Notes under the pieces: generated by a model
What the model saw: only the letters and a program-made list of their open reading frames with translations
What the model was told of the DNA's origin: nothing
Database searches by the model: none
Shown: piece by piece, positions 14,492 to 23,061 of the stretch
How positions within the stretch are numbered: the first letter of the stretch is position 1
How the letters are laid out: each line of letters starts with the position of its first letter
From: an uncultured Verrucomicrobiae bacterium
GTDB taxonomy: Bacteria > Verrucomicrobiota > Verrucomicrobiia > Verrucomicrobiales > Akkermansiaceae
Assembly: GCA_937957985.1 (NCBI GenBank)
Contig: CALGOH010000035.1
Span: 1-50,063, forward strand
Direction: 5' to 3'
DNA: 50,063 nucleotides
Translations under genes and position numbers: made by a program

Positions 14492-16483
14492 ATGCTTCGG
14501 CGACTGCCCATGGTTGCTTTCGCGGTCATTTCCATGGCCGCCGGACAAGGTGTGCCGATATCCGCCGAAAAGGACGGCGGAGCGCCGTCGGCCGATGACG
14601 CCTCGATCTTCAACCGCAAGAACGCGCGGACGATCCGCCTCCAGATTCCGGCACCCCGCGGTCCGATCATCGATCGCGAGGGGGCGCCCTTCGCCCAGAA
14701 CCGGGTCGTTTACCAACTGGTGCTGCAGTACGAGCAGTTCGAGGTCGAGGATCGGGAATCGGTGGTGGCGTGGGGCCGGCAGCGCATCGAGATGGCCAAG
14801 GCGCTGCATGAAGGGGTGCGCGAGCCCGATGACGAGGCCCTGTTCGAGCACTACCGGCACCGCCGTTGGCTGCCGTACTACATCACCGAACCGATGCCCG
14901 CCGAGGAGGCGGAGAAGCTCAAGCCGAAGCTGACCCGAGGACTCGAGCTGATGCCGGTCTACGAGCGGTACTATCCCGAGAAATCGGTGGCCGCCCACAT
15001 CATCGGCTACACGGGCAGCGTGGGGAAACTTCCGACCGGGCCGATTTTTCCCGACGAGCCGCTGTGGGAGCTGAGCGAGGGTCGCGCCGGCTTCGAAAAG
15101 ATCTACGACAAGGAGCTGAGCGGGAAGCCGGCGACCCTGCACCTGCTCTTCAACGAGGAGGGGCGCGAGCTGGAGCGCGAGCAGAAGGGCCAGCCCCGGG
15201 CCGGTGGCGCGGTGGTGACGACCCTCAACCTCCGCTGGCAGAAGCGCGCCGAGAAGGTGCTCGATGAATACAGCAACCGGGGAGCCTTCGTGGTGATCGA
15301 CGTGGCGACCGGCGAGGTCCTGGTGATGGCCTCCAAGCCGAGCTTCGACCTCAATCTGTGGATCCCGGGCATCAGCCAGAAGGAGTATGCCGCCCTGCGG
15401 GAGGACCAGGACAAGCCGCTCTATTCGAGGGCTTTCCAGGGCATCTATCCGCCGGCGTCGAGCTTCAAACCGATCGTCGCGCTGGCGGCGCTTCACGATG
15501 GCACGATCCGCAAGGACACCGCGATCAACTGCCCCGCCTACGTCCAGTACGGAAACCACAAGTTGTGGAACTGGTCCCGTTCGCCGTATGGCAGCCTGTC
15601 GGTCATCCCGGCGATCAAGTGGTCGAACAACCCGTGGTTCGCGCAGGTCGGCAACAAGGTGGGATCGGGTTCCTTCCTCGGCCTCGCCCGGCGGCTCGGC
15701 TTCGGCACGACGACCGGGCTGCCGCTGATCGGCGAGGAGCCCGGATTGATTCCGACCGCGGCGTGGGTGCGGGAACGCTATGGCCGACCGATCACCGAGG
15801 GTGACGCCGCCAACTGGTCGATCGGGCAGGGTGCGGTGTTGGCGACGCCGCTGCAGGTGGCGCAGGGCATGGCGGGCATCGCGAATGGCGGGGCCCTGCC
15901 GAAACTGCACCTGATGATGCAGATCCAGGATTCCTACGGGCAGGTCATCCGCACCGCTCAGCCGGAGCGGCGGCACTGGCTCGGGATCGACGCCGAGGCG
16001 GTCGAGATCGTCCGCGAAGGCATGCGGCAGGTGGTCGCCGGCGGCACCGGAGGTCGCGCAGGACTGAGCTGGACCGAAGTCTGCGGCAAGACCGGCACCG
16101 GTCAGTGGGGTCCCGAGCACAAGAAGCAGGGCGTCGCCTGGTTCGCCGGATTCCTTCCGGCCGACGAGCCGCGGCTGGCCTTCGCCGCACTCTACGAGGG
16201 CCGCCCGGGCCAGAGCGTCAGTGGTGGTCGCAACGCCGGGGTGATGGTTCCCGCGTTCTTCAACAGCTTCAAGGACGAGATCAAGGAAATGATCCAGCCG
16301 GCTCCGAAGGCGGTGTTGGTGGTGGACGAGGTCGAGGCGCAGGAGTCGTCCGAGGGCGTGATGCGCGCGATTCCGGTGGATCCCCTGGAGCTGGAGAATC
16401 TCGAGCTGGAGGAGGAATCCGATGCCCCGAGGGCGATTCCGGTGGATCCAGCCGACCTTGAAGGACTGGAAGAACAGCCCTGA
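14492..16483 (+). CDS. mrdA: Penicillin-binding protein 2-type transpeptidase
   Basis: A 663-residue class B PBP that cross-links peptidoglycan, probably in elongation. A hydrophobic N-terminus is followed by the PBP dimerisation domain (IPAPRGPIIDREG, then VAAHIIGYTG) and the transpeptidase domain with all three motifs: S323-S-F-K326, S378-N-N and K533-T-G. The LxxPRGxIxDR-like and GRxGxE-like (EGRAGFEKIYD) signatures fit PBP2. Odd: the C-terminal tail carries a duplicated acidic unit (RAIPVDPLELENLE, then RAIPVDPADLEGLE) not seen in typical PBP2. No mreCD or rodA is visible next to it, so the PBP2 assignment over PBP3 is based on motifs only. Confidence 0.88.
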   Translation: MLRRLPMVAFAVISMAAGQGVPISAEKDGGAPSADDASIFNRKNARTIRLQIPAPRGPIIDREGAPFAQNRVVYQLVLQYEQFEVEDRESVVAWGRQRIEMAKALHEGVREPDDEALFEHYRHRRWLPYYITEPMPAEEAEKLKPKLTRGLELMPVYERYYPEKSVAAHIIGYTGSVGKLPTGPIFPDEPLWELSEGRAGFEKIYDKELSGKPATLHLLFNEEGRELEREQKGQPRAGGAVVTTLNLRWQKRAEKVLDEYSNRGAFVVIDVATGEVLVMASKPSFDLNLWIPGISQKEYAALREDQDKPLYSRAFQGIYPPASSFKPIVALAALHDGTIRKDTAINCPAYVQYGNHKLWNWSRSPYGSLSVIPAIKWSNNPWFAQVGNKVGSGSFLGLARRLGFGTTTGLPLIGEEPGLIPTAAWVRERYGRPITEGDAANWSIGQGAVLATPLQVAQGMAGIANGGALPKLHLMMQIQDSYGQVIRTAQPERRHWLGIDAEAVEIVREGMRQVVAGGTGGRAGLSWTEVCGKTGTGQWGPEHKKQGVAWFAGFLPADEPRLAFAALYEGRPGQSVSGGRNAGVMVPAFFNSFKDEIKEMIQPAPKAVLVVDEVEAQESSEGVMRAIPVDPLELENLELEEESDAPRAIPVDPADLEGLEEQP

Positions 16484-16582
16484 CGGTTTCGGCGCTGGAC
16501 CTGTCCGCGGGGAAAGCCCAAACACGGCCAGCGCCGTCCGCGGTATCGGATTCGGTGCGGACCACCAAAACATTCCTGATCC

Positions 16583-16993
16583 ATGGACATCCAGATCGCT
16601 TCCCTCTGTGACCACGCCGCCGACTACAATGGCAAGCTGGTGATCACCGGCACCTTCGACACCCTCGCTGCACGGGCGCTCCCCGTCGTGCATCCGATGT
16701 GCGCGCTCGCCCTGCGTTTCTGCTTCACCCAGGAGGACGCGGGCCGGCACAAGCTCTCGATCAACATCATCAACGAGGACGGCGAGTCGCTCGACGCGAA
16801 GAACATGCCGATCGAGCCGGAGTTCGACGTGAATCTCCCACCGGACGCCCCCTTCCTGACCCGCAACCTGATCATGAACCTTCAGGGGCTGCGTTTTCCC
16901 GAGGCCGGCATCTACTCGATCGACATCGGATGTGACGGCGAACTGGTGATGCGCCTTCCGCTGCGCATCGTGAAGGTGGAGCAACAGAACTGA
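16583..16993 (+). CDS. DUF6941 family protein
   Basis: A 136-residue soluble protein starting MDIQIASLCDHAADYNGKL, the typical N-terminus of DUF6941, and ending in short beta strands (MRLPLRIVKV). The GTFDTL and FPEAGIYSIDI segments are also characteristic. The family is widespread in Verrucomicrobia and other bacteria, with no known function. It lies 99 bases after the PBP gene and 5 bases before an SDR gene, so it may be co-transcribed with the SDR. Confidence 0.8.
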   Translation: MDIQIASLCDHAADYNGKLVITGTFDTLAARALPVVHPMCALALRFCFTQEDAGRHKLSINIINEDGESLDAKNMPIEPEFDVNLPPDAPFLTRNLIMNLQGLRFPEAGIYSIDIGCDGELVMRLPLRIVKVEQQN

Positions 16994-16998
16994 TCGAT

Positions 16999-17796
16999 TT
17001 GTCGGCCATTCTCCACCGCTGCGCACTGGTGACCGGGGCGTCCTCCGGCATCGGTGCCGAGTTCGCCCGCCAGCTCGGTCCGGACTGCGGTCAACTGGTC
17101 CTGGTGGCGCGTCGCGCCGGCCGCTTGGAGGAACTCGCTGGCCGTCTCGGGCGGGAGCATCCGGCGCTGGAGGTGCGGACCTTCGCGGCGGACCTCGTCG
17201 ATTCCCGCGATCGCGAGCGGTTGATCGCCTGGCTCGCCAAGGAGCGGCTGATCCCCGACCTGCTGGTCAACAACGCCGGGATGGGCGACTACGGCGAGGT
17301 CACCACCGCCGATTGGCCGAAGCTGGAGAAGATGATCCGCCTGAACGTCGAGGCGCTGACCTGGCTGACCCACGCGGTGGTGCCGGCGATGATCCGGGCG
17401 GGAGGCGGCGCCATCCTCAATGTCAGTTCGCTCGCCTCGGTGCTGCCCATTCCGGACTTCGCGGTGTATGCGGCGAGCAAGGCCTACGTGACCAGTTTTT
17501 CCGAAGCCCTCCGACTCGAAGTCCGCGACCACGGGATTCACGTCACCGCGCTGTGCCCGGGTCCCGTCCACACCGAGTTCGGGGAGACGGCGCGTCGTCC
17601 GGATGGCGGTGGAGGCCCGCTCAACGAGGCCTTCTACGTCGATTGTCGGCTGGTGGTGGCCGAGGGGCTGGCCGGACTGCGGCGGAATCGTCCACGCGTC
17701 TATCCAGGGTGGAAGATCGCGGGGGCGGCGCTGGTGCTTTCGCTGCTGCCGATGGTCGCGGTCCGCGGCCTCATGGGGCGCCGCCCGCGGCGCTGA
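16999..17796 (+). CDS. Short-chain dehydrogenase/reductase
   Basis: A 265-residue classical SDR from TTG 16999. The nucleotide-binding motif is TGASSGIG, followed by NNAGMGDYG, the catalytic Ser in LNVSSLAS and YAASK with catalytic Tyr and Lys. The C-terminal hydrophobic stretch (GAALVLSLLPMVAVRGLMG) suggests membrane association, as in the YqjQ/DltE-like SDR group. Substrate unknown. Its 3' end overlaps the convergent MBL gene by 26 bases. Confidence 0.9.
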   Translation: MSAILHRCALVTGASSGIGAEFARQLGPDCGQLVLVARRAGRLEELAGRLGREHPALEVRTFAADLVDSRDRERLIAWLAKERLIPDLLVNNAGMGDYGEVTTADWPKLEKMIRLNVEALTWLTHAVVPAMIRAGGGAILNVSSLASVLPIPDFAVYAASKAYVTSFSEALRLEVRDHGIHVTALCPGPVHTEFGETARRPDGGGGPLNEAFYVDCRLVVAEGLAGLRRNRPRVYPGWKIAGAALVLSLLPMVAVRGLMGRRPRR

Positions 17797-18586
17797 GCCA
17801 AGAGGCCAGGAAGGGGTTTCGAAACAACTCGATGCCGAGGGTGGTCGCGGGACCGTGGCCGGTGAGGATCAAGGTCTCCCCGGGAAGATCCCGCAGTGCG
17901 CTCACGATGGTGGCCCGCGCCTGCGCATAGGCCCGCGGTCCCGGGCAGCCTCCGATGGAGTTGGCGAAGACCGCGTCGCCGACCGCGAGGACGGGCATTT
18001 CAAATCCATCGATCCGGTAGCCGACGGCTTCGGGGTGGTGTCCGGCCAGATCGATCACCGAGACGCCCAGGCCGGCCGCCTCGAAAACCCCACCCGGACG
18101 AACGACGGTGGCGCCTTCCAATCCAACCGGAGCGTGAAGCCCGCGGAGCCGGTCCGCCACGGCCGCCACGCCACCGATGTGGTCGCGATGCGGATGGGTG
18201 ACGAGCAGGTCGATGATCGTTCCGTCCGGGAGCTGGTCGGCCAGGTCGCGGCGACCGAGGCCGGCGTCGATCACCATGAGCATGTCGCCATTCCCGATGG
18301 TCCAGGCGTTGACCGTCTCGTCCTCGAAAGGCAGTTCGACCCGGCGGATGCCGGCCGGAAGATCGAGCGGCAGGCGGGGCTCGGGGAAATTCGCGAGCGC
18401 GTCTTCATCAAGACCGAGCGGTTCGGCAATCCGGGCGGCTGTCTCCGCGTCGAATCGACCGCCAAGGAACGAGCCCATCGCATCGATGGAAACCCCGGCG
18501 GCCCGGGCGACCTCGCCCGGTGCGTGCTCGAGGCCCCGGAGGGCCTTGGCGACCACGTCCGCCGCGGTGTCGTAGAGCCCCTTCAT
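17771..18586 (-). CDS. MBL-fold hydrolase with an N-terminal HTH-like domain
   Basis: A 271-residue protein. Residues about 15-65 (GEVARAAGVSIDAMGSFLGG, then ARIAEPLGLDEDAL) look like a Xre-type helix-turn-helix. The rest is a metallo-beta-lactamase fold with THPHRDHIGG, AGHHPEAVGY, VGDAVF and LTGHGPAT, a full glyoxalase-II-type metal set. The start ATG 18586 overlaps the pdxA stop by four bases (ATGA), so it ends a surA-like/pdxA/MBL operon. It may hydrolyse a thioester, lactone or phosphodiester. A DNA-binding role of the N-terminal domain is inferred from pattern only. Confidence 0.85.
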   Translation of the reverse strand: MKGLYDTAADVVAKALRGLEHAPGEVARAAGVSIDAMGSFLGGRFDAETAARIAEPLGLDEDALANFPEPRLPLDLPAGIRRVELPFEDETVNAWTIGNGDMLMVIDAGLGRRDLADQLPDGTIIDLLVTHPHRDHIGGVAAVADRLRGLHAPVGLEGATVVRPGGVFEAAGLGVSVIDLAGHHPEAVGYRIDGFEMPVLAVGDAVFANSIGGCPGPRAYAQARATIVSALRDLPGETLILTGHGPATTLGIELFRNPFLASWLSAAGGAP

Positions 18587-19455
18587 GGCGTGACCGCGAG
18601 TTCGGCGGCGAGCTGCATCGCACGGAGCATCGATGCGTGGCTTGCGACGCCCTTGCCGGCGATGTCGAAGGCGGTGCCGTGGTCGGGGCTGGTCCGCGGT
18701 TTCGGAAGCCCGAGGGTGACGTTCACGGCGTGGTCGAAATCGAGAAGCTTCAGGGGGATCAAGCCCTGGTCGTGATACATCGCCAGCACGGCGTCGAACC
18801 GACCCTGCGCCGCATCGCGGAAGACCGCGTCCGGCACGGCCGGCCCGGTGAAATCCGCGATGTCGAGCCCGGCAAGCCGCTCGATGGCGGGGGCGATGAC
18901 CCGCGACTCCTCGTCGCCGAAACGACCGCTCTCTCCGGCGTGGGGGTTCAGCCCGGCGACGGCGATGCTCGGTCGTCCGCCCTTCCGCCGCCGGGCGAAT
19001 CCGGCGAGCAGGCGTCCGCTTTCGACGATGCCATCGATGGTCAGCGCCCCCGGCACCCCGGCCAGTGGCAGGTGAATCGTTGCCAGCCCCACGGTCAGGG
19101 ACTTGCCGCTCAGGCACATCGCGTATTCCCGGCACCCGAGGGCTTCGGCGAAGAACTCGGTCTGCCCGGGAAAGCGGAATCCGACGCGCTCCAGTTGCGA
19201 CTTCGATACCGGGCCCGTGGCCACCGCCAGCGCGTCCGGATCCTCCCGGAGCCTGCGGGCGGCGGCTTCGAGTGATCGCAGGGCTTCGCGGGCCGAAGCT
19301 TCGTCGGGATTGCCCGGAGTTCCACACGACGGATCTCCGATGACCTCGAACTCGACCTCCCCGGGCAGGTCTCCGCTGGAAAGCGCGGCGGCGATCACCT
19401 CGGGTCCGATCCCCGCCGGATCACCGAGCGTGACGAGGACGCGGGGGCGGCTCAC
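18583..19455 (-). CDS. pdxA: 4-hydroxythreonine-4-phosphate dehydrogenase
   Basis: A 290-residue enzyme of pyridoxal phosphate synthesis, oxidising 4-phosphohydroxy-L-threonine with NAD+. Motifs: TLGDPAGIGPEV at the start, TGPVSK, GQTEFFA, LNPHAGE (metal His), YHDQGLIPLK (metal His) and SPDHGTAFDIAG (metal His). The length is somewhat short of the usual 320-330. The GTG start at 19455 overlaps the upstream surA-like stop by four bases. The surA-pdxA order is also found in E. coli. Confidence 0.95.
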   Translation of the reverse strand: MSRPRVLVTLGDPAGIGPEVIAAALSSGDLPGEVEFEVIGDPSCGTPGNPDEASAREALRSLEAAARRLREDPDALAVATGPVSKSQLERVGFRFPGQTEFFAEALGCREYAMCLSGKSLTVGLATIHLPLAGVPGALTIDGIVESGRLLAGFARRRKGGRPSIAVAGLNPHAGESGRFGDEESRVIAPAIERLAGLDIADFTGPAVPDAVFRDAAQGRFDAVLAMYHDQGLIPLKLLDFDHAVNVTLGLPKPRTSPDHGTAFDIAGKGVASHASMLRAMQLAAELAVTP

Positions 19456-20465
19456 TTGATCTTGATATCAATGAGCGCCTTCTTGCGGAGCCCCTCGATC
19501 CATTCCTCGTAGCGGGTGGAGGTCTTTTTCACCCGGACGCGCTGCTCGATCAGGTCGCGCACTTCGGAAAGCGGAGGCGCCGGGCCCTTCTTGATCGATT
19601 CGACGCGGGCGATCGTGAAACCGGCGGGGTCTTCGAGCGGACCGATGATCGTGCCCGGTTCCGACTCGAAAAGGATGGCGGCGAATTCGGGTGAAAGGTC
19701 GGGCCGCGAGACATCCTTCTGCAATCCCCCGTCCTCGGCGAAGGCATCGGCGGAGTGCTGCTTGGCGAGCTCGGCGAAGTCCGCGCCTTCCTTCAACTGC
19801 TCGGCCAGCGACTCGGCGAGGGCGAGCTGGGTTTCCGGCGTGGCGAGGGGGTTGGAAGCGTCGACGCGCGGCAGGAAGATCTTCCGGTAGTCGAGTTCGT
19901 CCTTGCTGGTGTCGCGAAGGCTGTCCTTGGCCTCTTCATACTCGGCGCGGACCTCGCCGGGCAGGGGCGGCGGGGCGTCCTTGAATTTCTCCTGCCGCAT
20001 CGCCTGGACGATCATCTTCTCGCGGGTCATCTCGCGGTAGCGCGCCATGCCCATGCGGGCCTTGGCGAGCTCTTCACGGAACTTGGCGTTGTCGCCGTTG
20101 TACATCTCCTGGATCTGCCGCTTGATCTCCTTGGCGGCGACCTGGTCCGGGAGCTTGGCTCCCTTCAACTGGCGCTTGCGGAACTCGCTCATGATGAGTT
20201 CCCGGTCGATGAGTTCCTGCAGGATCTGGTCCCGCGATTCCTTCACCTGCCGCTCGAACTCCGGTCCACGGCGTGGAAACTCCGCCATCAGCCGCGCGAT
20301 CTCGGGCCCGAGCATCACGCCGACCTCCTTGGCGGTGATCGGGCGGGCGTTGACGGTCGCCGCGATGCGGTTGACCTCGACCAGCCCGCCGCCGCTGTTT
20401 TCCTGGGCGGCGAGGCTGCCGAGGGCTCCGATCGTGAGAAGGGGGAAAAGCCTGAGGAACTTCAT
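19452..20465 (-). CDS. SurA-like periplasmic peptidyl-prolyl isomerase
   Basis: A 337-residue protein from ATG 20465. It has a signal peptide (MKFLRLFPLLTIGALGSLAA), a SurA_N-type chaperone region (RIAATVNARPITAKEV, then DQILQELIDRELI) and one parvulin domain (residues about 200-320: YRKIFLPR, ADFAELAKQHSADAFAEDGG, IIGPLEDPAGFTIARV). It should help outer-membrane proteins fold in the periplasm. E. coli SurA has two parvulin domains; only one is present here. It heads a tightly overlapping operon with pdxA, an association also seen in proteobacteria. Confidence 0.9.
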   Translation of the reverse strand: MKFLRLFPLLTIGALGSLAAQENSGGGLVEVNRIAATVNARPITAKEVGVMLGPEIARLMAEFPRRGPEFERQVKESRDQILQELIDRELIMSEFRKRQLKGAKLPDQVAAKEIKRQIQEMYNGDNAKFREELAKARMGMARYREMTREKMIVQAMRQEKFKDAPPPLPGEVRAEYEEAKDSLRDTSKDELDYRKIFLPRVDASNPLATPETQLALAESLAEQLKEGADFAELAKQHSADAFAEDGGLQKDVSRPDLSPEFAAILFESEPGTIIGPLEDPAGFTIARVESIKKGPAPPLSEVRDLIEQRVRVKKTSTRYEEWIEGLRKKALIDIKIK

Positions 20466-20532
20466 GGGAACGAACTGGCGCGATGGTCCTTCGGCGATGG
20501 GGCGATTGCAAGCGGGGAGTCGCAAACGAACA

Positions 20533-20563
20533 GCCCCCGGCATCCGCCAGGGGAGCCGGGGGC
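20533..20563. terminator. Hairpin downstream of the Ala/Glu-rich lipoprotein gene
   Basis: A 9-bp GC stem (GCCCCCGGC/GCCGGGGGC) with a 14-base loop lies about 20 bases past the stop of the minus-strand lipoprotein gene. On that strand it is followed by TGTTCGTTTG, a weak U-rich tail. It would separate this gene from the surA-like operon. Confidence 0.55.
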
Positions 20564-20584
20564 CTCGTCGTCTCCTCGGAGATC

Positions 20585-20944
20585 TTATGGCTCTTCGGTC
20601 TCCTCGGCCTCGTCACGCAGGGCGTCGGCGGCGTTTTCGAGCGCATCGGCCGCGGCGGCTTCCGCATCGGAGGCGGCTTCCTCCACGGCGGCACCGGCTT
20701 CCTCGACCGCGTCTTCGGCCCGCTCGACCGCCTCTTCCGCGGCGTTCTCGGTTTCGGCGGCTGCTTCTTCCGCGGCGGCACCGGCGGCCTCGGCGGTTTC
20801 CTCCGCAGCGGCGGAAGCCTCTTCGGCAGCCTCCTTCACCGCCTTCTCGGCGTCTTCCATCTTCACCTCCGTGGTCTCGGTCTTGCCGCAGGCGGCGAAG
20901 AGGAACGGAAGCGAGGCAAGCAGGGCGTAATGGCGCATTTTCAT
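20585..20944 (-). CDS. Small Ala/Glu-rich lipoprotein
   Basis: A 119-residue protein with a lipoprotein signal (MKMRHYALLASLPFLFAAC). The mature part is almost entirely Ala, Glu and acidic repeats (AEEA, EEAVERAEDAVEEA), predicted as one long highly charged amphipathic helix or coiled coil. I do not recognise a family; small helical envelope lipoproteins with Lpp-like spacing roles are one possibility. Codon use is biased by composition (GCG/GCC, GAG/GAA), so phylogenetic inference from it is unreliable. Confidence 0.75.
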   Translation of the reverse strand: MKMRHYALLASLPFLFAACGKTETTEVKMEDAEKAVKEAAEEASAAAEETAEAAGAAAEEAAAETENAAEEAVERAEDAVEEAGAAVEEAASDAEAAAADALENAADALRDEAEETEEP

Positions 20945-21080
20945 GATATCAGTTGGTTGGAATGTTGGTTGTCAGTCACTGACCAGCGACGTTCGAGCCA
21001 AGCTAAGGCAGGTTTTGGGGAGAGGTCAAACCCGCGCTTGATCCTCGCGGAGGCGACCGGAAGAGGGTAGCGTCGCGCGG

Positions 21081-21254
21081 ATGGAGACGTGTCCGGTTCA
21101 GTGTCCGACCTGCTTCGAGTGGTTCGAGGTGCCCGCGCCGCCGCCCGGAGAGCGGCCCTGTGAGGTCGACTACGACTGCGAGGTCTGCTGTCGGCCGATG
21201 GTGATCGCGTTCGATGCCGAAGGTGCCCGGGCCCGCGGACTCGGTGAGGGATGA
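21081..21254 (+). CDS. CPXCG-type cysteine-rich zinc-ribbon miniprotein
   Basis: A 57-residue protein from ATG 21081: METCPVQCPTCFEWFEV, then YDCEVCCRPMVIAFDAE. Paired Cys motifs (CPTC and CEVCCRPM) match the CPXCG family, although the first motif has CPTC in place of the usual CPYCG. It presumably binds zinc; the cellular role is unknown. Its stop overlaps the start of the following glycosyltransferase (ATGATGG), so the two are likely co-translated. Confidence 0.8.
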   Translation: METCPVQCPTCFEWFEVPAPPPGERPCEVDYDCEVCCRPMVIAFDAEGARARGLGEG

Positions 21255-22246
21255 TGGTCACGGTGCTCATGCCCTTTCGCGACGCCGCGGCGACCATCGC
21301 GGCCGCGGCCGAAAGCATTCTCCGTCAGGTCGATGTCGACCTTGTGCTGGTCGCGGTGGACGACGGCTCCTCGGATGATTCCCGCGAGCGGCTTGATTCC
21401 TTCGACGACCCGCGCCTTACCGTCGTGGAGAACCGCGGCCCTTCCGGGATCGTGGGCGCGCTGGAAACGGCGCGTGCGCTGGTTTCGTCGCCCTGGATCG
21501 CCCGCATGGATGCCGACGACCTCGCGCATCCCCGGCGCCTCGCCCGGCAGCTTGACCAGGCACGGGGCCCGGGCAGGCCCGACGTGGTCGGCTGCGGGGT
21601 GTGCCTGGTCGATTCCTGCGGCGAGGGGATGACCCGCTATGTCGAGTGGGCGAACTCGCTGACGGATGCGGCGGACATCTCCCGTTCGCGGTTCGTCGAA
21701 TGTCCGCTCATCCATCCGAGCGCCCTGATCCGGGCGGATGCCCTGGACGGCGTCGGGGGATATCGTGACGTTCCGTGGGCGGAGGATCACGATCTCTGGC
21801 TGCGGATGCTGGAGGCCGGCTGTCGCTTCGAGAAGGTTCCGGAGGTCCTGCTGGACTGGCGCGATTCATCCCATCGGCTGACCCGTCGGGACCCGCGCTA
21901 CGGCGACGAGGCGAGGATGGCGATGCGCTGCCAGTTCCTGATGCGCCAGCCCGCCGTCGCGGAACGCGGCGTGTCGATCGCCGGGGCCGGGCCGATCGGC
22001 AAACGCCTGGCCCGCGGGTTGATGCAACTCGGAGGGACGGTGCGTGGATTCTTCGAGGTCAACCCGCGGCGGATCGGCGAGCGGATCCACGGCGTGCCGG
22101 TGGTCGGGTCCGACGAGGTCGGAACGCGGTGGCGGGAAAGCGTCCTGCTCGGAGCGGTCGGAGTGCCGGGCGCTCGGGAAAGGGTCAGGCGGATCGCCGT
22201 CGAGGCGGGTCGCGTGGAGGGCGAGGACTTCTGGAGCGTGTGTTAG
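21251..22246 (+). CDS. Family 2 glycosyltransferase with C-terminal Rossmann-like segment
   Basis: A 331-residue protein. Residues 1-240 are a GT-A fold: VTVLMPFRDAAATIAAAAES, VAVDDGSSDDS, the metal-binding MDADDLAHP and WAEDHDLWLRML. Residues about 245-331 are unusual, with a nucleotide-binding-like SIAGAGPIGKRLARGL followed by GFFEVNPRRIGERIHGVPVV, reminiscent of PglD-type N-terminal domains. It should transfer an activated sugar to an envelope glycan; donor and acceptor are unknown. Convergent with the PAS-AraC regulator, overlapping by four bases. Confidence 0.88.
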   Translation: MMVTVLMPFRDAAATIAAAAESILRQVDVDLVLVAVDDGSSDDSRERLDSFDDPRLTVVENRGPSGIVGALETARALVSSPWIARMDADDLAHPRRLARQLDQARGPGRPDVVGCGVCLVDSCGEGMTRYVEWANSLTDAADISRSRFVECPLIHPSALIRADALDGVGGYRDVPWAEDHDLWLRMLEAGCRFEKVPEVLLDWRDSSHRLTRRDPRYGDEARMAMRCQFLMRQPAVAERGVSIAGAGPIGKRLARGLMQLGGTVRGFFEVNPRRIGERIHGVPVVGSDEVGTRWRESVLLGAVGVPGARERVRRIAVEAGRVEGEDFWSVC

Positions 22247-22989
22247 AAGCGGCGGTGGCTTTCGCGGTAGGCGGCGGGCCCGAGGCCGGTGAGTCGTCGG
22301 AACGTGTGGGAGAAGTGGCTGTGATCGTAGAACCCGCTGGCCAGCGCAACGTCGGAAACCGTGCGGTCGGTCGTCTCCAGCAAGCGCCGTGCGTGGCGCA
22401 CGCGGACCCGCAGCAGGTAGTCCTTTGGAGAGACGCCGAGTGCGTTCTTGAAGCGGCGCGAGAACTGGCTGTGCGACAGACCGCTGATGCGGGCGAGATC
22501 GACGATGCGGAGGTCTTGGGCGAAGTTGGTGTGGATCCGTCTCACGGCGGGGAAGAGGGGGCCGAGCTGGGTGGAGCCGGTGGCGGATTCCTCCACGAGT
22601 CGGTGGATGCCCGCCACGCCAACCACCCGGCCCGCGGTGTCACGGACCGGGAACTTGCTGTAGATCACGAGGTTGTTAGAGCCAGCCTCTTCGGGCGCCG
22701 GCGCGATCTCGTTGACGATGGGTCGGCCGCTGCGCATGACCTGGCGGTCACCCTCCTCATAGACGGCGGCGCGCTCGCTTGAGAAAAAATCGGCGTCGCG
22801 CCTGCCAAGCGTCGCGGCCTCGTCGCGGGCATTGCAGTACTCGTAGGCGCGGCGGTTCTGCATGATGAAGCGACCCTGCGCGTCCTTCATGAAAAAGGCG
22901 TCGTCCGGGAGCAGCGAACTGAGTTGGTGGGCGACCTCCCGCCAGTTCACGCGGGCGAGCTTGGATTCGGCATCGAAGGCTTCCGTCAT
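22243..22989 (-). CDS. AraC-family regulator with N-terminal PAS domain
   Basis: A 248-residue protein. A PAS-type sensor (about residues 28-130: DDAFFMKDAQGRFIMQNRRA, SKFPVRDTAGRVVGVAGIHR) precedes an AraC DNA-binding domain with two helix-turn-helix motifs (IVDLARISGLSHSQFSRRFK and VSDVALASGFYDHSHFSHTF). It is transcribed away from the eight-gene operon beginning at 23062, with only 72 bases between the start codons, so it is a natural candidate regulator of that operon; this is inferred from position. The inducer might be a sugar-derived metabolite sensed by the PAS domain. Confidence 0.92.
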   Translation of the reverse strand: MTEAFDAESKLARVNWREVAHQLSSLLPDDAFFMKDAQGRFIMQNRRAYEYCNARDEAATLGRRDADFFSSERAAVYEEGDRQVMRSGRPIVNEIAPAPEEAGSNNLVIYSKFPVRDTAGRVVGVAGIHRLVEESATGSTQLGPLFPAVRRIHTNFAQDLRIVDLARISGLSHSQFSRRFKNALGVSPKDYLLRVRVRHARRLLETTDRTVSDVALASGFYDHSHFSHTFRRLTGLGPAAYRESHRRF

Positions 22990-23061
22990 GCCGATTTTTT
23001 ACACAGGAAAGCGCAAGGCTTACAAGACGGGTGGCTGGCGGCGTGAAAGACTCGAAACGCG

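Noticed and set aside
14486..17026. A very long minus-strand open frame opposite the PBP2, DUF6941 and SDR genes
   Set aside because: It is antisense to three well-supported genes, its translation is rich in Arg, His and Pro with no domain, and long open antisense frames are expected in GC-rich DNA.
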